Source: Thermopolyspora sp040678635
GTDB taxonomy: Bacteria; Actinomycetota; Actinomycetes; Streptosporangiales; Streptosporangiaceae
Reading direction: 5' to 3'
NCBI RefSeq assembly: GCF_040678635.1
Contig: NZ_JBFATZ010000011.1
Location: 62,001-126,000, forward strand
Length of the DNA: 64,000 nt
In this document: positions 43,856 to 52,582 of the stretch, in pieces
How the letters are laid out: every line of letters begins with the position of its first letter
Position numbering within the stretch: position 1 is the first letter of the stretch
Notes under the pieces: generated by a model
Told to the model about the DNA's origin: nothing
Database searches by the model: none
What the model saw: the letters and a program-made list of their open reading frames with translations, nothing else
Program-made: the position numbers and the translations under genes

Positions 43856-43887
43856 GCGAGCGCTCGCGACCATCCGCCGAGCGCTCG
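43856..43887. promoter_or_regulatory. Twin 10-bp palindromes between gltB and gltD
   Basis: CGAGCGCTCG occurs at 43857-43866 and 43878-43887, with 21 bp from centre to centre, two turns of the helix. The first copy extends to a 12-bp palindrome (43856-43867). Confidence 0.4.
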
Positions 43888-43930
43888 CCGGGTCCCGCCC
43901 GCCACAGGCTTGATCGGAAGTAGGAAACAG

Positions 43931-45415
43931 ATGGCTGACCCGAAGGGCTTTCTCACCCACGCGCGTGAGCTGCCGGCCCGCCGCCCGGTCGACGTGCGCA
44001 TCCAGGACTGGCGCGAGGTGTACGAGGACTTCCCCCGCCCGGCCCTGACCCGGCAGGCGGCGCGCTGCATGGACTGCGGCATCCCGTTCTGCCACAACGG
44101 CTGCCCGCTGGGGAACCTGATCCCCGAGTGGAACGACCTGGTCTACCGCGACGACTGGCGGGACGCGATCGAGCGGCTGCACGCCACCAACAACTTCCCG
44201 GAGTTCACCGGGCGGCTGTGCCCGGCGCCGTGCGAGTCCGCGTGCGTGCTCGGCATCAACTCCGACCCGGTGACGATCAAGCGGGTCGAGGTCGAGATCA
44301 TCGACCGCGCCTTCGCCGAGGGCTGGGTCACGCCGCGGCCGCCGGCGGTGAAGACCGGCAAGAAGGTCGCGGTCGTCGGGTCGGGCCCGGCCGGGCTCGC
44401 CGCCGCCCAGCAGCTCACCCGCGCCGGCCACGACGTGGTGGTGTTCGAGCGCGCCGACCGCGTCGGGGGGCTGCTGCGCTACGGCATCCCCGAGTTCAAG
44501 ATGGAGAAGCGGCACGTGGACCGGCGCATCGCCCAGATGCGCGCGGAGGGCACCGAGTTCCGCACCAACGTCAACGTCGGCGTGGACATCACGGCGGCCG
44601 AGCTGCGCGAGCGCTTCGACGCGATCGTGCTCGCGGGCGGGGCCACCGCCTGGCGTGACCTGCGGGTGCCCGGACGCGAGCTCAAGGGCGTCTACCAGGC
44701 GATGGAGTACCTGCCGCCGGCGAACAAGGTGCAGGAGGGCGACTTCCCGGTCTCGCCGGTCTCGGCCGAGGGCAAGCACGTGGTCGTGATCGGCGGCGGC
44801 GACACCGGCGCGGACTGCATCGGCACCGCGATCCGCCAGGGGGCCCTCTCGGTCACCCAGCTGGAGATCATGCCGCGGCCGCCCGCCACCCGGCCCGCCG
44901 GCCAGCCGTGGCCGACGTACCCGATGCTGTTCAAGATGGAGAGCGCCCACGAGGAACTGGCCGACAATGGCGGCGCGCGGGTGTACGCGGTGAACACCCT
45001 GGAGTTCGTCGACGACGGCAAGGGCAACGTCGCCGCGCTGCGGGTGGTGGACGTCGAAGGCCCGGCGACGGGCTTCCGGCCGATCCCGGGGACCGAGCGG
45101 GAGATCCCGGCCGGGCTGGTCACGCTCGCGATGGGCTTCCTCGGGCCGGAGAAGGGGGCCCTGCTCACCGACCTCGCCGAGATGTCGGGGAATCCGGAGG
45201 GCTTCTACGACGCGCGCGGGAACGTCGTGCGCGACAAGTCGTACATGTCGTCGGTGGACGGCGTCTTCGTCGCGGGCGACATGGGACGCGGGCAGTCGCT
45301 GATCGTGTGGGCGATCGCCGAAGGGCGCTCCGCCGCGGCGGGGGTCGACGCCTATCTGAGCGGCGCCACCGTGCTGCCCAGGCCGATCCCGCCGACGGCC
45401 CGCCCGCTGACCTGA
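43931..45415 (+). CDS. gltD: Glutamate synthase (NADPH) small subunit
   Basis: A 494-aa FAD and iron-sulfur protein passing NADPH electrons to GltB. The two N-terminal cluster motifs are CMDCGIPFCHNGCP and CPAPCESAC. The FAD fold has VVGSGPAGLAAA and the NADPH fold VIGGGDTGADC. The C terminus has VFVAGDMGRGQSLIVWAI. I chose ATG 43931, preceded by AGGAAACAG; the in-frame upstream codons are not conserved. Cotranscribed with gltB. Confidence 0.96.
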   Translation: MADPKGFLTHARELPARRPVDVRIQDWREVYEDFPRPALTRQAARCMDCGIPFCHNGCPLGNLIPEWNDLVYRDDWRDAIERLHATNNFPEFTGRLCPAPCESACVLGINSDPVTIKRVEVEIIDRAFAEGWVTPRPPAVKTGKKVAVVGSGPAGLAAAQQLTRAGHDVVVFERADRVGGLLRYGIPEFKMEKRHVDRRIAQMRAEGTEFRTNVNVGVDITAAELRERFDAIVLAGGATAWRDLRVPGRELKGVYQAMEYLPPANKVQEGDFPVSPVSAEGKHVVVIGGGDTGADCIGTAIRQGALSVTQLEIMPRPPATRPAGQPWPTYPMLFKMESAHEELADNGGARVYAVNTLEFVDDGKGNVAALRVVDVEGPATGFRPIPGTEREIPAGLVTLAMGFLGPEKGALLTDLAEMSGNPEGFYDARGNVVRDKSYMSSVDGVFVAGDMGRGQSLIVWAIAEGRSAAAGVDAYLSGATVLPRPIPPTARPLT

Positions 45416-45552
45416 GCCCCGGCGGCGGCATCCGGCCATCATCCTGCCGCGTCAACGCGGATACATCGTTCGGTCACGCGGTCTCCCCTTGGGGGGCCGC
45501 GTGATCGCGTTTCAGCATGATCTTGTGTCGTAGGGGGACATCACCGTCACTG

Positions 45553-45597
45553 CCCAGATATGTCGTGCTTACTTGGATAAGTTGGCGAATATCTGGG
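45553..45597. promoter_or_regulatory. Nested inverted repeats upstream of the protease
   Basis: A perfect 9-bp inverted repeat, CCCAGATAT (45553-45561) and ATATCTGGG (45589-45597), encloses a second repeat ACTTGGATAAGT (45571-45582). The area is AT-rich for this genome and ends 59 bp before the protease ATG. It could be an operator or an RNA hairpin. Confidence 0.45.
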
Positions 45598-45656
45598 ACT
45601 GCGGGGAGGATTCCGATACCGGGCCGCTGTGCCGGCCGGGTTAGGGAGGGTGGTCG

Positions 45657-47522
45657 ATGCGGGGGCGGAGGCGGGGGAGCAGGAGCCTGACGGCGGCTCT
45701 GGCGGTGACCGCGGCGGCCGGGGTGATCGGAGCCGGCACCTTGCTGGTGAACGCGACCAGCGGCCAGGACGCCGCGCCGCGCGCGCCGGGCGAAGCGGGA
45801 CGCCCCACGGCGACGGCGAGCGGCCCCGCCGGCGGCACGACGACGGGCGCGGGGACGACGGGCGGCAAGAGCGGGACGGCGCCCGGCGACGACTACCTGG
45901 TCTTCTACGCGACCGGAAAGAAGGACGAGGCGGTCAAGGCCGTCGAGGCCGCGGGCGGCGTGCCCGGCACCGACAACGCCGCGCTCGGCTACCTCGTCGT
46001 ACGGCAGGCCCCCAAGGGCTTCCCGGAGAAGGCCGGGGAGAACCCGGCGGTCGTCGGCGTCACCGCCAACAGCCGCATCGGCGCCACCGCCGGCGCGGCC
46101 AGGCGCGCCCGCTCCCTGCCGGGCGGAGGGCCCCGCTACGCCCCCCTCCTGGACCCCCTCCCGGACTCCCGGCCGATGACGCCGACGACGTGGCGGGCGG
46201 CGAAGAGCGGCCCGGTGCGGCTGCCCGGCGTCGCCTCCCCGCGGCGGGTCGAGCCCGAGCCGCTCGCCGCCAAGCAGTGGGACATGAAGATGATCGGCGC
46301 GACCGCCTCCCGCTCGTACGCCGCCGCCCCGGGCGACAAGAAGGTCCTGGTCGGCATCATCGACACCGGAATCGACGGGAAGCACCCCGACATCGCCCCG
46401 AACTTCGACCGCGAGCTCAGCCGCAACTTCGTCGTCGACATCCCCAAGGACCCCAACGGGGAGACGATCGACGGCCCCTGCGAGGTGGAAAGCTGCAGGG
46501 ATCCCGTCGACGTCGACGACGACGGCCACGGCACCCACGTCGCCGGCACCGTCGCCTCGCCGATCAACGGGTTCGGCATCGCCGGGGTGGCCCCGGGGGT
46601 GACCCTCGTCAACCTGCGCGCGGGCCAGGACTCGGGCTTCTTCTTCCTCAAGCCGAGCATGGACGCGCTCACCTACGCCGGCGACAACGGCATCGACGTG
46701 GTCAACATGAGCTTCTACATCGACCCGTGGCTGTTCAACTGCGCGTCGAGCCCCGGGGACTCCCGCGCCGAGCAACTCGAACAGGCCGGCATCCTCACCG
46801 GCATGCAGCGCGCCCTCGACTACGCCCGCGAGCGCGGCGTCACGCTGATCTCCGCGATGGGCAACGGCGGCACCGACCTGGGCAGGATCGTCAGCGATGA
46901 CACCAGCCCCGACTTCCCCAAGAACGCCGAACGGCAGCGCAAGGTGACCAACGCCTGCCTCAGCATGCCCACCGAGGCGCGGGGCGTGATCTCCGTCTCG
47001 GCCGTCGGGCCGAGCGAGCGCAAGGCGTTCTACTCCGACTACGGCATCGAGCAGACCGACGTCTCGGCCCCCGGCGGAGACTCCTCCGACGCATCGAGCA
47101 ACCTCTCCCCGGCCGCCCGCGGGGTCCTCGCCCCCGCCCCGGAGCGGGTGCTGCGGCAGGCCGGGAAGATCAACGCGGACGGCACCCCCGGCGACGACTC
47201 CGTGGTGCGGGAGTGCCGGGACGGCGAGTGCGCCTACTTCCAATACCTGGAGGGCACCTCCATGGCCGCCCCGCACGCCACCGGCGTCGCGGCGATCCTG
47301 ATCAGCCGCTTCGGCGAGGAGGGCAAGGAGGGCCTCACCATGGACCCGGCGAAGGTGGAGGAACTGCTGTACGACACGGCCACCGAGCTGCCCTGCCCGA
47401 CCCCGCGCGCCGTACGGTTCCCGGACAACACGGTCCAGGTGTGCGAGGGCGGCCGGGCGAGGAACGGCTTCTACGGCCGCGGCCTGGTCGACGCCGCCAA
47501 AGCCGCCGCCGTCTCCCGATGA
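45657..47522 (+). CDS. Secreted subtilisin-like (S8) serine protease
   Basis: A 621-aa protease. A signal or anchor helix (about residues 11-31) follows a basic start. Residues 40-75 are Gly/Thr/Ala-rich and 78-140 form an inhibitor-like prodomain. The catalytic triad is Asp236 (IIDTGIDG), His291 (GHGTHVAG) and Ser535 (EGTSMAAPH), with oxyanion Asn403. A Cys-bearing insert lies near 275-280, and the catalytic domain is long, about 390 residues. No C-terminal transmembrane helix, so it is not MycP-like. GGGAGGG precedes ATG 45657. Its target is unknown. Confidence 0.94.
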   Translation: MRGRRRGSRSLTAALAVTAAAGVIGAGTLLVNATSGQDAAPRAPGEAGRPTATASGPAGGTTTGAGTTGGKSGTAPGDDYLVFYATGKKDEAVKAVEAAGGVPGTDNAALGYLVVRQAPKGFPEKAGENPAVVGVTANSRIGATAGAARRARSLPGGGPRYAPLLDPLPDSRPMTPTTWRAAKSGPVRLPGVASPRRVEPEPLAAKQWDMKMIGATASRSYAAAPGDKKVLVGIIDTGIDGKHPDIAPNFDRELSRNFVVDIPKDPNGETIDGPCEVESCRDPVDVDDDGHGTHVAGTVASPINGFGIAGVAPGVTLVNLRAGQDSGFFFLKPSMDALTYAGDNGIDVVNMSFYIDPWLFNCASSPGDSRAEQLEQAGILTGMQRALDYARERGVTLISAMGNGGTDLGRIVSDDTSPDFPKNAERQRKVTNACLSMPTEARGVISVSAVGPSERKAFYSDYGIEQTDVSAPGGDSSDASSNLSPAARGVLAPAPERVLRQAGKINADGTPGDDSVVRECRDGECAYFQYLEGTSMAAPHATGVAAILISRFGEEGKEGLTMDPAKVEELLYDTATELPCPTPRAVRFPDNTVQVCEGGRARNGFYGRGLVDAAKAAAVSR

Positions 47523-47543
47523 CCGTCTCCCGATGACCGGCGT

Positions 47544-48431
47544 TCAGGAGCCGGGCAGGCCGCACGCCTTGCGCGCGTAGTTCGTGAACGTCAACTGCAT
47601 CTCCCGGGACGGCGAGGCGATCAGCAGGAGCGGCTCGCCGCCGCCCGCCGAGGCGCGGATCGGGAACAGGTAGGCCTTCTTCGCCTCCGCGAAGGCGTGC
47701 GGGTCGCAGCGGGACGGGTAGAGCATGACCGGCAGGTCCAGGCGCGACCGCCCGGCGGGCAGCACGACGACGGGCCGGGTGCGGCCGGACATCGCCCGCA
47801 GCGTGAAGTGGGTGGTGTTCCCGAGATCGGCGATCTCGATCTCCTCCGAGCCGACGCCGCGGACGATGTGCAGCGTGCCGACCATGGCGTCCATGCCCTC
47901 CACGCCCTTCACCCGCGTGGGCCGCCAGGAGTCGCCGAAGGTGATGTTGACCTTCCGCCGCAGCAGGTGGGCGCCGCACTCCTCGTTCACCAGGCGGGTC
48001 AGCAGCGGGTCGGGGTGCGGCAGGTCGAACCGGATGCGGCGTTCCGGGCCGTCGCCCACGCGGGCGTCGGCGAGCACGGCGGCGGGCCGTACCGAAGGGA
48101 TCCGGTCGTCCGGGCAGACCGCCTCGCCGTACGGGATGCGCAGGTCGGTGCGCGGGGTGCGGCCGAGCACGGTGTCCACCGGGTACGGCGGCAGCGTCGC
48201 GAAGGACCCGGTGACGAGCTGGACCCGGGAGAACCTGATCGGCGTGTCGGTGGCGTTGCTGACCGCCACCTCCAGCCGGTGGTCGGCCTCGTCCGAACGC
48301 CACTGCGCCAGGCTCACCGACACTCCGGGAGGCGGGGCGGTCTGCGCCGGCTCCCGCGCCTCCGGCCCGCCACAGCCGGGCACGGCGGCGGCTAGAATGA
48401 GTGTCACCACGAAAGCCCTGATAAGCCGCAT
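47544..48431 (-). CDS. Hypothetical lipoprotein
   Basis: A 295-aa secreted protein with lipobox VPGC (Cys20). The mature part appears to be two beta-rich halves: VSVSLAQWRSDEADHRLEVAVSNAT looks like an immunoglobulin-type strand pattern, and the second half repeats a similar rhythm (HFTLRAMSGRTRPVVVLPAG). Four later Cys may pair. No named family recognised. Convergent with the protease (21 bp between stops). A TAGCCT box ends 7 nt before the ATG. Confidence 0.78.
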   Translation of the reverse strand: MRLIRAFVVTLILAAAVPGCGGPEAREPAQTAPPPGVSVSLAQWRSDEADHRLEVAVSNATDTPIRFSRVQLVTGSFATLPPYPVDTVLGRTPRTDLRIPYGEAVCPDDRIPSVRPAAVLADARVGDGPERRIRFDLPHPDPLLTRLVNEECGAHLLRRKVNITFGDSWRPTRVKGVEGMDAMVGTLHIVRGVGSEEIEIADLGNTTHFTLRAMSGRTRPVVVLPAGRSRLDLPVMLYPSRCDPHAFAEAKKAYLFPIRASAGGGEPLLLIASPSREMQLTFTNYARKACGLPGS

Positions 48432-48438
48432 AGTGCGC

Positions 48439-48444
48439 AGGCTA
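48439..48444 (-). promoter_or_regulatory. Candidate -10 box for the lipoprotein gene
   Basis: On the minus strand TAGCCT fits TANNNT and ends 7 nt before ATG 48431, suggesting a leaderless transcript divergent from pyk. Confidence 0.4.
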
Positions 48445-48521
48445 GATCGCCGTGGGGGAGCGCCGGAAGAGGCGTTACTTCATCGACATTTCGTGGTCCG
48501 GTTGGGCGTCCGCGTCTCGCC

Positions 48522-48543
48522 ATTGGTCTGGACCAATTAGGCT
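48522..48543 (+). promoter_or_regulatory. DasR-like operator over the pyk promoter
   Basis: ATTGGTCTGGACCAAT (48522-48537) is an inverted repeat with 7-bp arms. It differs at few places from the known Streptomyces DasR operator consensus ACTGGTCTAGACCAGT. It abuts the -10 box TAGGCT (48538-48543), which ends 6 nt before the pyk GTG. A bound repressor would cover the spacer and -35 area. DasR is a GntR/HutC regulator of aminosugar use; its gene is not in this window. Confidence 0.65.
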
Positions 48544-48549
48544 TGACCC

Positions 48550-49980
48550 GTGACTCGTCGCGCGAAAATCGTCTGTACACTCGGCCCCGCAACCTCCTCG
48601 CCGGAGCGGCTCAGCGAGCTCATCGCCGCCGGGATGGACGTGGCCCGGTTCAATCTCAGCCACGGCAGCCACGAGCTGCACAAGGAGGTATACGACCGGG
48701 TCAGGGCCGCGGCCGCCGAGCAGGGTCGCGGCGTCGGCGTCCTCGCCGACCTGCAGGGCCCGAAGATCCGCGTGGGCCGCTTCGCCGAAGGACCGGTGCG
48801 CCTCGGCTTCGGTGACGTGTTCACGATCACCACCGAGGACGTTCCCGGCGACCGCGACCAGGTGTCCACGACGTACGAGGGGCTGTCCGGCGACGTCCGG
48901 GCGGGCGACACGATCCTGGTCGACGACGGCCGCTTGGTGCTGGAGGTCATCGAGTCCGACGGCACCCGGGTGCGCACCCGCGTCGTCGTTGGCGGCATGA
49001 TCTCCGACAACAAGGGCCTCAACCTGCCCGGCGTCGCGGTCAGCGCCCCCGCCCTCACCGAGAAGGACGAGGCCGACCTGCGCTGGGCGCTGCGCACCGG
49101 CTTCGACATGATCGCCCTGTCGTTCGTGCGCAGCCCCGAGGACGCCGACCTCGTGCGCGCCATCATGGACGAGGAGGCGGTACGGCTCCCGCTCCTCGCC
49201 AAGATCGAGAAGCCGCAGGCGGTCGAGCGGCTGGAGGAGATCGTCGACGCCTTCGACGGCATCATGGTCGCCCGCGGCGACCTCGGCGTCGAGCTCCCGC
49301 TGGAGCAGGTGCCGATCGTCCAGCGGCGCGCCATCGAGCTGTGCCGGGAGAAGGCCCACCCGGTCATCGTCGCCACCCAGATGCTGGACTCGATGATGAG
49401 CGCCCCCCGGCCCACCCGTGCCGAGGCCTCCGACGTCGCCTACGCGGTCATGGACGGTGCCGACGCGGTCATGCTCTCCGGCGAGACCTCGGTCGGCAGC
49501 CATCCGATCGAGGCGGTCTCGACCATGGCCCGCATCGCCGCCGCGGCCGAGGAGAACTCGCTGCAGGCCACCCACACCTTCGAGCGCCTCCCGGAGACCA
49601 CCGGCGGCGCGATCGCCCGCGCCGCCGCCGAGGTCGGCGCGATCGTCGGCGCCAAGGCCCTGGTGGCGTTCACCATGTCCGGCGAGACCGCCCGCCGCCT
49701 GGCCCGCTACCGCTCGCCGATCCCGCTGCTCGCCTTCACCTCCGCCCCGGAGGTGCGCGGCCAGCTCGCGCTGACCTGGGGCGTGGAGACCTTCCAGGTC
49801 CCCTTCGTGCACCACACCGACGACATGGTCCGCCAGGTCGAGTCGGCGCTGCTCTCCCTTGGCCGCTGCGAGAAGGGCGACAAGGTCGTCATCGTCGCCG
49901 GCTCGCCCCCCGGCAACCCCGGATCGACCAACGCCCTGCGCGTGCACGTCATCGGCTCGGCCGTCTCGTCCGCCCGCTGA
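48550..49980 (+). CDS. pyk: Pyruvate kinase
   Basis: A 476-aa glycolytic enzyme making pyruvate and ATP from PEP and ADP. Seen: RAKIVCTLGPATSS at the start, MDVARFNLSHGSHE, LADLQGPKIRVG, the active-site LLAKIEKPQ with the catalytic Lys, and MVARGDLGVELP. The B domain and a full C-terminal regulatory domain are present. GTG 48550 lies 6 nt after a -10 box and has no ribosome-binding site, so it is probably leaderless. A DasR-like operator covers the promoter. A terminator follows the stop at 46 bp. Confidence 0.97.
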   Translation: MTRRAKIVCTLGPATSSPERLSELIAAGMDVARFNLSHGSHELHKEVYDRVRAAAAEQGRGVGVLADLQGPKIRVGRFAEGPVRLGFGDVFTITTEDVPGDRDQVSTTYEGLSGDVRAGDTILVDDGRLVLEVIESDGTRVRTRVVVGGMISDNKGLNLPGVAVSAPALTEKDEADLRWALRTGFDMIALSFVRSPEDADLVRAIMDEEAVRLPLLAKIEKPQAVERLEEIVDAFDGIMVARGDLGVELPLEQVPIVQRRAIELCREKAHPVIVATQMLDSMMSAPRPTRAEASDVAYAVMDGADAVMLSGETSVGSHPIEAVSTMARIAAAAEENSLQATHTFERLPETTGGAIARAAAEVGAIVGAKALVAFTMSGETARRLARYRSPIPLLAFTSAPEVRGQLALTWGVETFQVPFVHHTDDMVRQVESALLSLGRCEKGDKVVIVAGSPPGNPGSTNALRVHVIGSAVSSAR

Positions 49981-50025
49981 CGTACCCAAGACGAGGGCCC
50001 CAGACGAGGGCCCCTAGACGAGAAA

Positions 50026-50055
50026 ACCCGTCCGGTGCAGGCCGGACGGGTCTTT
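50026..50055. terminator. Terminator between pyk and the tRNA
   Basis: A 10-bp perfect stem ACCCGTCCGG/CCGGACGGGT with loop TGCAGG, followed by CTTTCGT on the plus strand. On the minus strand it is followed by TTTTCTCG, so it can serve both pyk and the tRNA. Confidence 0.8.
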
Positions 50056-50060
50056 CGTGT

Positions 50061-50133
50061 GCCCCGGGTGGGACTCGAACCCACACTTTACGGGTTTTGA
50101 ATCCGCATCCTCTGCCAATTGGGATACCGGGGC
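50061..50133 (-). tRNA. tRNA with anticodon CAA (Leu by anticodon), class I body
   Basis: On the minus strand the acceptor stem GCCCCGG/CCGGGGC, the T arm GTGGG-TTCGAGT-CCCAC and a D arm are clear. The anticodon loop reads TTCAAAA, giving CAA (reads UUG, Leu). The variable loop is only 5 nt, while bacterial tRNA-Leu normally has a long variable arm, and the closing anticodon pair is an A-C mismatch. The tRNA gene is well supported; the amino acid is less sure. A -10 box TAGAGT (plus 50155-50160) lies 21 nt before the 5' end. CCA is not encoded. Confidence 0.85.
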
Positions 50134-50216
50134 CGAACCCAAGATCGGTAGACGACTCTAGCAGGTCAGCGCATCCACCGGCATCCCGGGCGTGTACCCA
50201 ATCTACCGGACATCGG

Positions 50217-50222
50217 TACGCT
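50217..50222 (+). promoter_or_regulatory. Candidate -10 box for the ANTAR regulator
   Basis: TACGCT fits TANNNT and ends 7 nt before GTG 50230; a leaderless transcript is likely. Confidence 0.45.
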
Positions 50223-50229
50223 CTTGCTC

Positions 50230-50838
50230 GTGAGTTCTCAACGGCGAGTAGTGATCGCGGAAGACGAGGCGCTGATCCGCCTCGATTTGAAGGAGATGCT
50301 GGAGGAGGACGGATACGCCGTCGTCGGAGAGGCCGGTGACGGGGAGAGCGCGGTCAAGCTGGCGGGCGAGTTGCGCCCCGACCTGGTGATCCTCGACGTG
50401 AAGATGCCGATTCTCGACGGCATCTCGGCCGCCGAGCGGATCGTGTCCGAGCGGATCGCCCCCTGCCTGATCCTCACCGCCTTCTCCCAGCGCGACCTGG
50501 TGGAGCGGGCGAGGGACGCGGGCGCGATGGCGTACCTGGTCAAACCGTTCACCAAGTCCGACCTGGTGCCGGCGATCGAGATGGCGATCAGCCGCCATGA
50601 GGAGATCACGGCGCTGGAGAAGGAGGTGACCACGCTCACCGAGCGGCTGGAGACCCGCAAGCTGGTCGAGCGGGCCAAGGGGCTGCTCATGACCCAGCAC
50701 GGCTGGACCGAGCCGCAGGCGTTCCGCTGGATCCAGAAGGCGTCGATGGATCGGCGGATGAGCATGAGGCAGGTGGCACAGATCGTGGTCAGTGAGGCGA
50801 CGGGGGGCGACGGCCCGTCCGGCGAGACGCAGAAGTGA
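50230..50838 (+). CDS. pdtaR: ANTAR-domain response regulator, PdtaR-like
   Basis: A 202-aa response regulator. The receiver domain (about 5-122) has the acidic pair in VIAEDEA, the phospho-acceptor Asp56 (VILDVKMP) and Lys105 (YLVKPF). The C-terminal ANTAR domain (about 135-190, RKLVERAKGLLMTQHGWTE) binds RNA hairpins to prevent transcription termination. In Mycobacterium PdtaR pairs with the kinase PdtaS, which is not encoded nearby. GTG 50230 is chosen over TTG 50224 because the latter crowds the -10 box. Confidence 0.93.
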   Translation: MSSQRRVVIAEDEALIRLDLKEMLEEDGYAVVGEAGDGESAVKLAGELRPDLVILDVKMPILDGISAAERIVSERIAPCLILTAFSQRDLVERARDAGAMAYLVKPFTKSDLVPAIEMAISRHEEITALEKEVTTLTERLETRKLVERAKGLLMTQHGWTEPQAFRWIQKASMDRRMSMRQVAQIVVSEATGGDGPSGETQK

Positions 50839-51033
50839 TCGTGTGACGCTGAAGCCCGCAGGTCAGAGGCCGGTGGCAGGTAAGTTGAGGACTTATTACG
50901 ACTCAGCATCCAACCGTCCACAGTTCTGATGCGCGTCTGGTCGCAGGACGGAACGTTCTATAGCTTTCGAGCATTCGATCGGGACGGGTCGGCAGCGCTG
51001 ACATTTCCCGGGCCTGGATGAAGGAGATGCTTC

Positions 51034-52329
51034 ATGATCCGCATTGCCCCCATCGGGCGGGTGCTGGCCGTCGCCGCGGCAGCCAGCCTCGCTCTGACGG
51101 CGTGTAGCGGTGGCGACGATACCGCCGCGCCGGCCACGACGTCGGCACCGGCGGCTTCCTCGGCGCCCGCCGCCGCGCAGGGCGACGGCACTCTCACCAT
51201 TGGAACGCTGCTGCCGTCGACCGGCTCGCTGGCCTTCCTCGGCCCGCCGGAGTTCGCGGGCGTCAAGCTGGCGGTCAAGGAGATCAACGAGGCCGGCGGC
51301 GTACTCGGCAAGCAGGTCGTTGAGATCGACACCGACTCCGGTGACACCTCGACCAACATTGCCTCGCAGTCGGTTGACAAGTTGCTGCAGCAGAAGGCCG
51401 ACGCGATCATCGGCGCCGCCTCATCCTCGGTGTCGCTGTCCGTGATCGACAAGATCACCGGTGCCGGTGTGGTCCAGTTCTCCCCGGCCAACACCTCCGA
51501 CCAGTTCACCTCCTACGACGACAAGGGCCTGTACTTCCGTACGGCTCCGCCGGACGTCCTGCAGGGCCGCGTCCTCGGCGACCTCATCGTCGCCGACGGC
51601 AGCGACACCGTGGGCATCCTCGCCCTCCAGGACGCGTACGGCACCGGTCTGGCCGACAACACCCAGAAGGCGGTCGAGAGCGCCGGCGGCCAGGTCGTGG
51701 AGAAGGTCATCTACGACCCGAAGGCGGCCGAGTTCTCCGCCGACGTCGCCAAGATCAAGGCCGCGAACCCGAAGGCGATCGCCATCATCGGCTTCGACGA
51801 GACCAAGAAGATCGTTCCTGAGCTGGTCAAGCAGGGCCTGACCGCCGACAAGGTCAAGTGGTACTTCGTCGACGGCAACCTGGCCAACTACGGCACCGGC
51901 AACGACGGCTTCCCCAAGGGCACGCTGAACGGCGCCAAGGGCACCCTGCCGGGCGCGGCAGCTCCGGAGGATTTCCAGAAGAAGATGCGTGAGGTCGACC
52001 CGAACCTCAAGGACTTCAGCTACGGCCCCGAGTCCTACGACGCGGCCAACCTGATCGCCCTGGCCGCCGTCGCGGCGAAGAGCGATGCCGGCAAGGACAT
52101 CGCGGCCAAGCTGCAGGAGGTCAGCAGCGGCGGCGAGAAGTGCAACGACTTCAAGTCCTGCAACGACCTGCTGTCGGCCGGCAAGGACATCGACTACGAC
52201 GGCATCAGCGGTCCGGTCGAGTTCAACCAGGCCGGTGACCCCGCCGAGGCCACGATCGGCATCTACCAGTACGGCGACAACAACGAGTACAAGAACATCG
52301 ACTACAGCAAGGGGAAGATCGCCGGGTGA
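51034..52329 (+). CDS. livK: Branched-chain amino acid-type ABC substrate-binding lipoprotein
   Basis: A 431-aa extracellular binding protein of the LivJ/LivK (type I periplasmic binding) fold. Lipobox LTAC with Cys24, then a Ser/Ala/Pro/Thr linker to about residue 50. The ligand domain opens TIGTLLPSTGSLAFLGPPE, with AAVKEINEAGG-like LAVKEINEAGGVLGK and SSVSLSVIDK. AAGGAG lies 7 nt before ATG 51034. It stands on the strand opposite to livFGMH, an arrangement also known in Streptomyces. The amino acid bound is inferred from family only. Confidence 0.92.
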   Translation: MIRIAPIGRVLAVAAAASLALTACSGGDDTAAPATTSAPAASSAPAAAQGDGTLTIGTLLPSTGSLAFLGPPEFAGVKLAVKEINEAGGVLGKQVVEIDTDSGDTSTNIASQSVDKLLQQKADAIIGAASSSVSLSVIDKITGAGVVQFSPANTSDQFTSYDDKGLYFRTAPPDVLQGRVLGDLIVADGSDTVGILALQDAYGTGLADNTQKAVESAGGQVVEKVIYDPKAAEFSADVAKIKAANPKAIAIIGFDETKKIVPELVKQGLTADKVKWYFVDGNLANYGTGNDGFPKGTLNGAKGTLPGAAAPEDFQKKMREVDPNLKDFSYGPESYDAANLIALAAVAAKSDAGKDIAAKLQEVSSGGEKCNDFKSCNDLLSAGKDIDYDGISGPVEFNQAGDPAEATIGIYQYGDNNEYKNIDYSKGKIAG

Positions 52330-52368
52330 TCTTCACGATCGTCTGAGTCGATAATCGAACAGATAGGC

Positions 52369-52398
52369 AGGGGCCCCGATCCTCGGATCGGGGCCCCT
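52369..52398. terminator. Terminator after livK
   Basis: A perfect 13-bp stem AGGGGCCCCGATC/GATCGGGGCCCCT with loop CTCG, 40 bp after the livK stop. No long T run follows, as is common in actinomycetes. Confidence 0.8.
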
Positions 52399-52582
52399 GT
52401 CGCTGTACGGCCCGTCAGGTTGCTCAGGTCGGCCTCCACCCGTCGAGCCGAGCCCGGCCGTCGGCGGTGGAGGCGTCGCGGCCCCGGCCGAGCACGTGAC
52501 CGTGGCGGATCGGGGCCCTCGCCCAGGCCCGCTCAACCCCCTGCGTGCGCTTAGCCCTGCGCCGCTCAACCCTGCGTGCGGC

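Noticed and set aside
45657..47522. A mycosin of a type VII secretion system
   Set aside because: No C-terminal transmembrane helix and no ecc or esx genes in the window.
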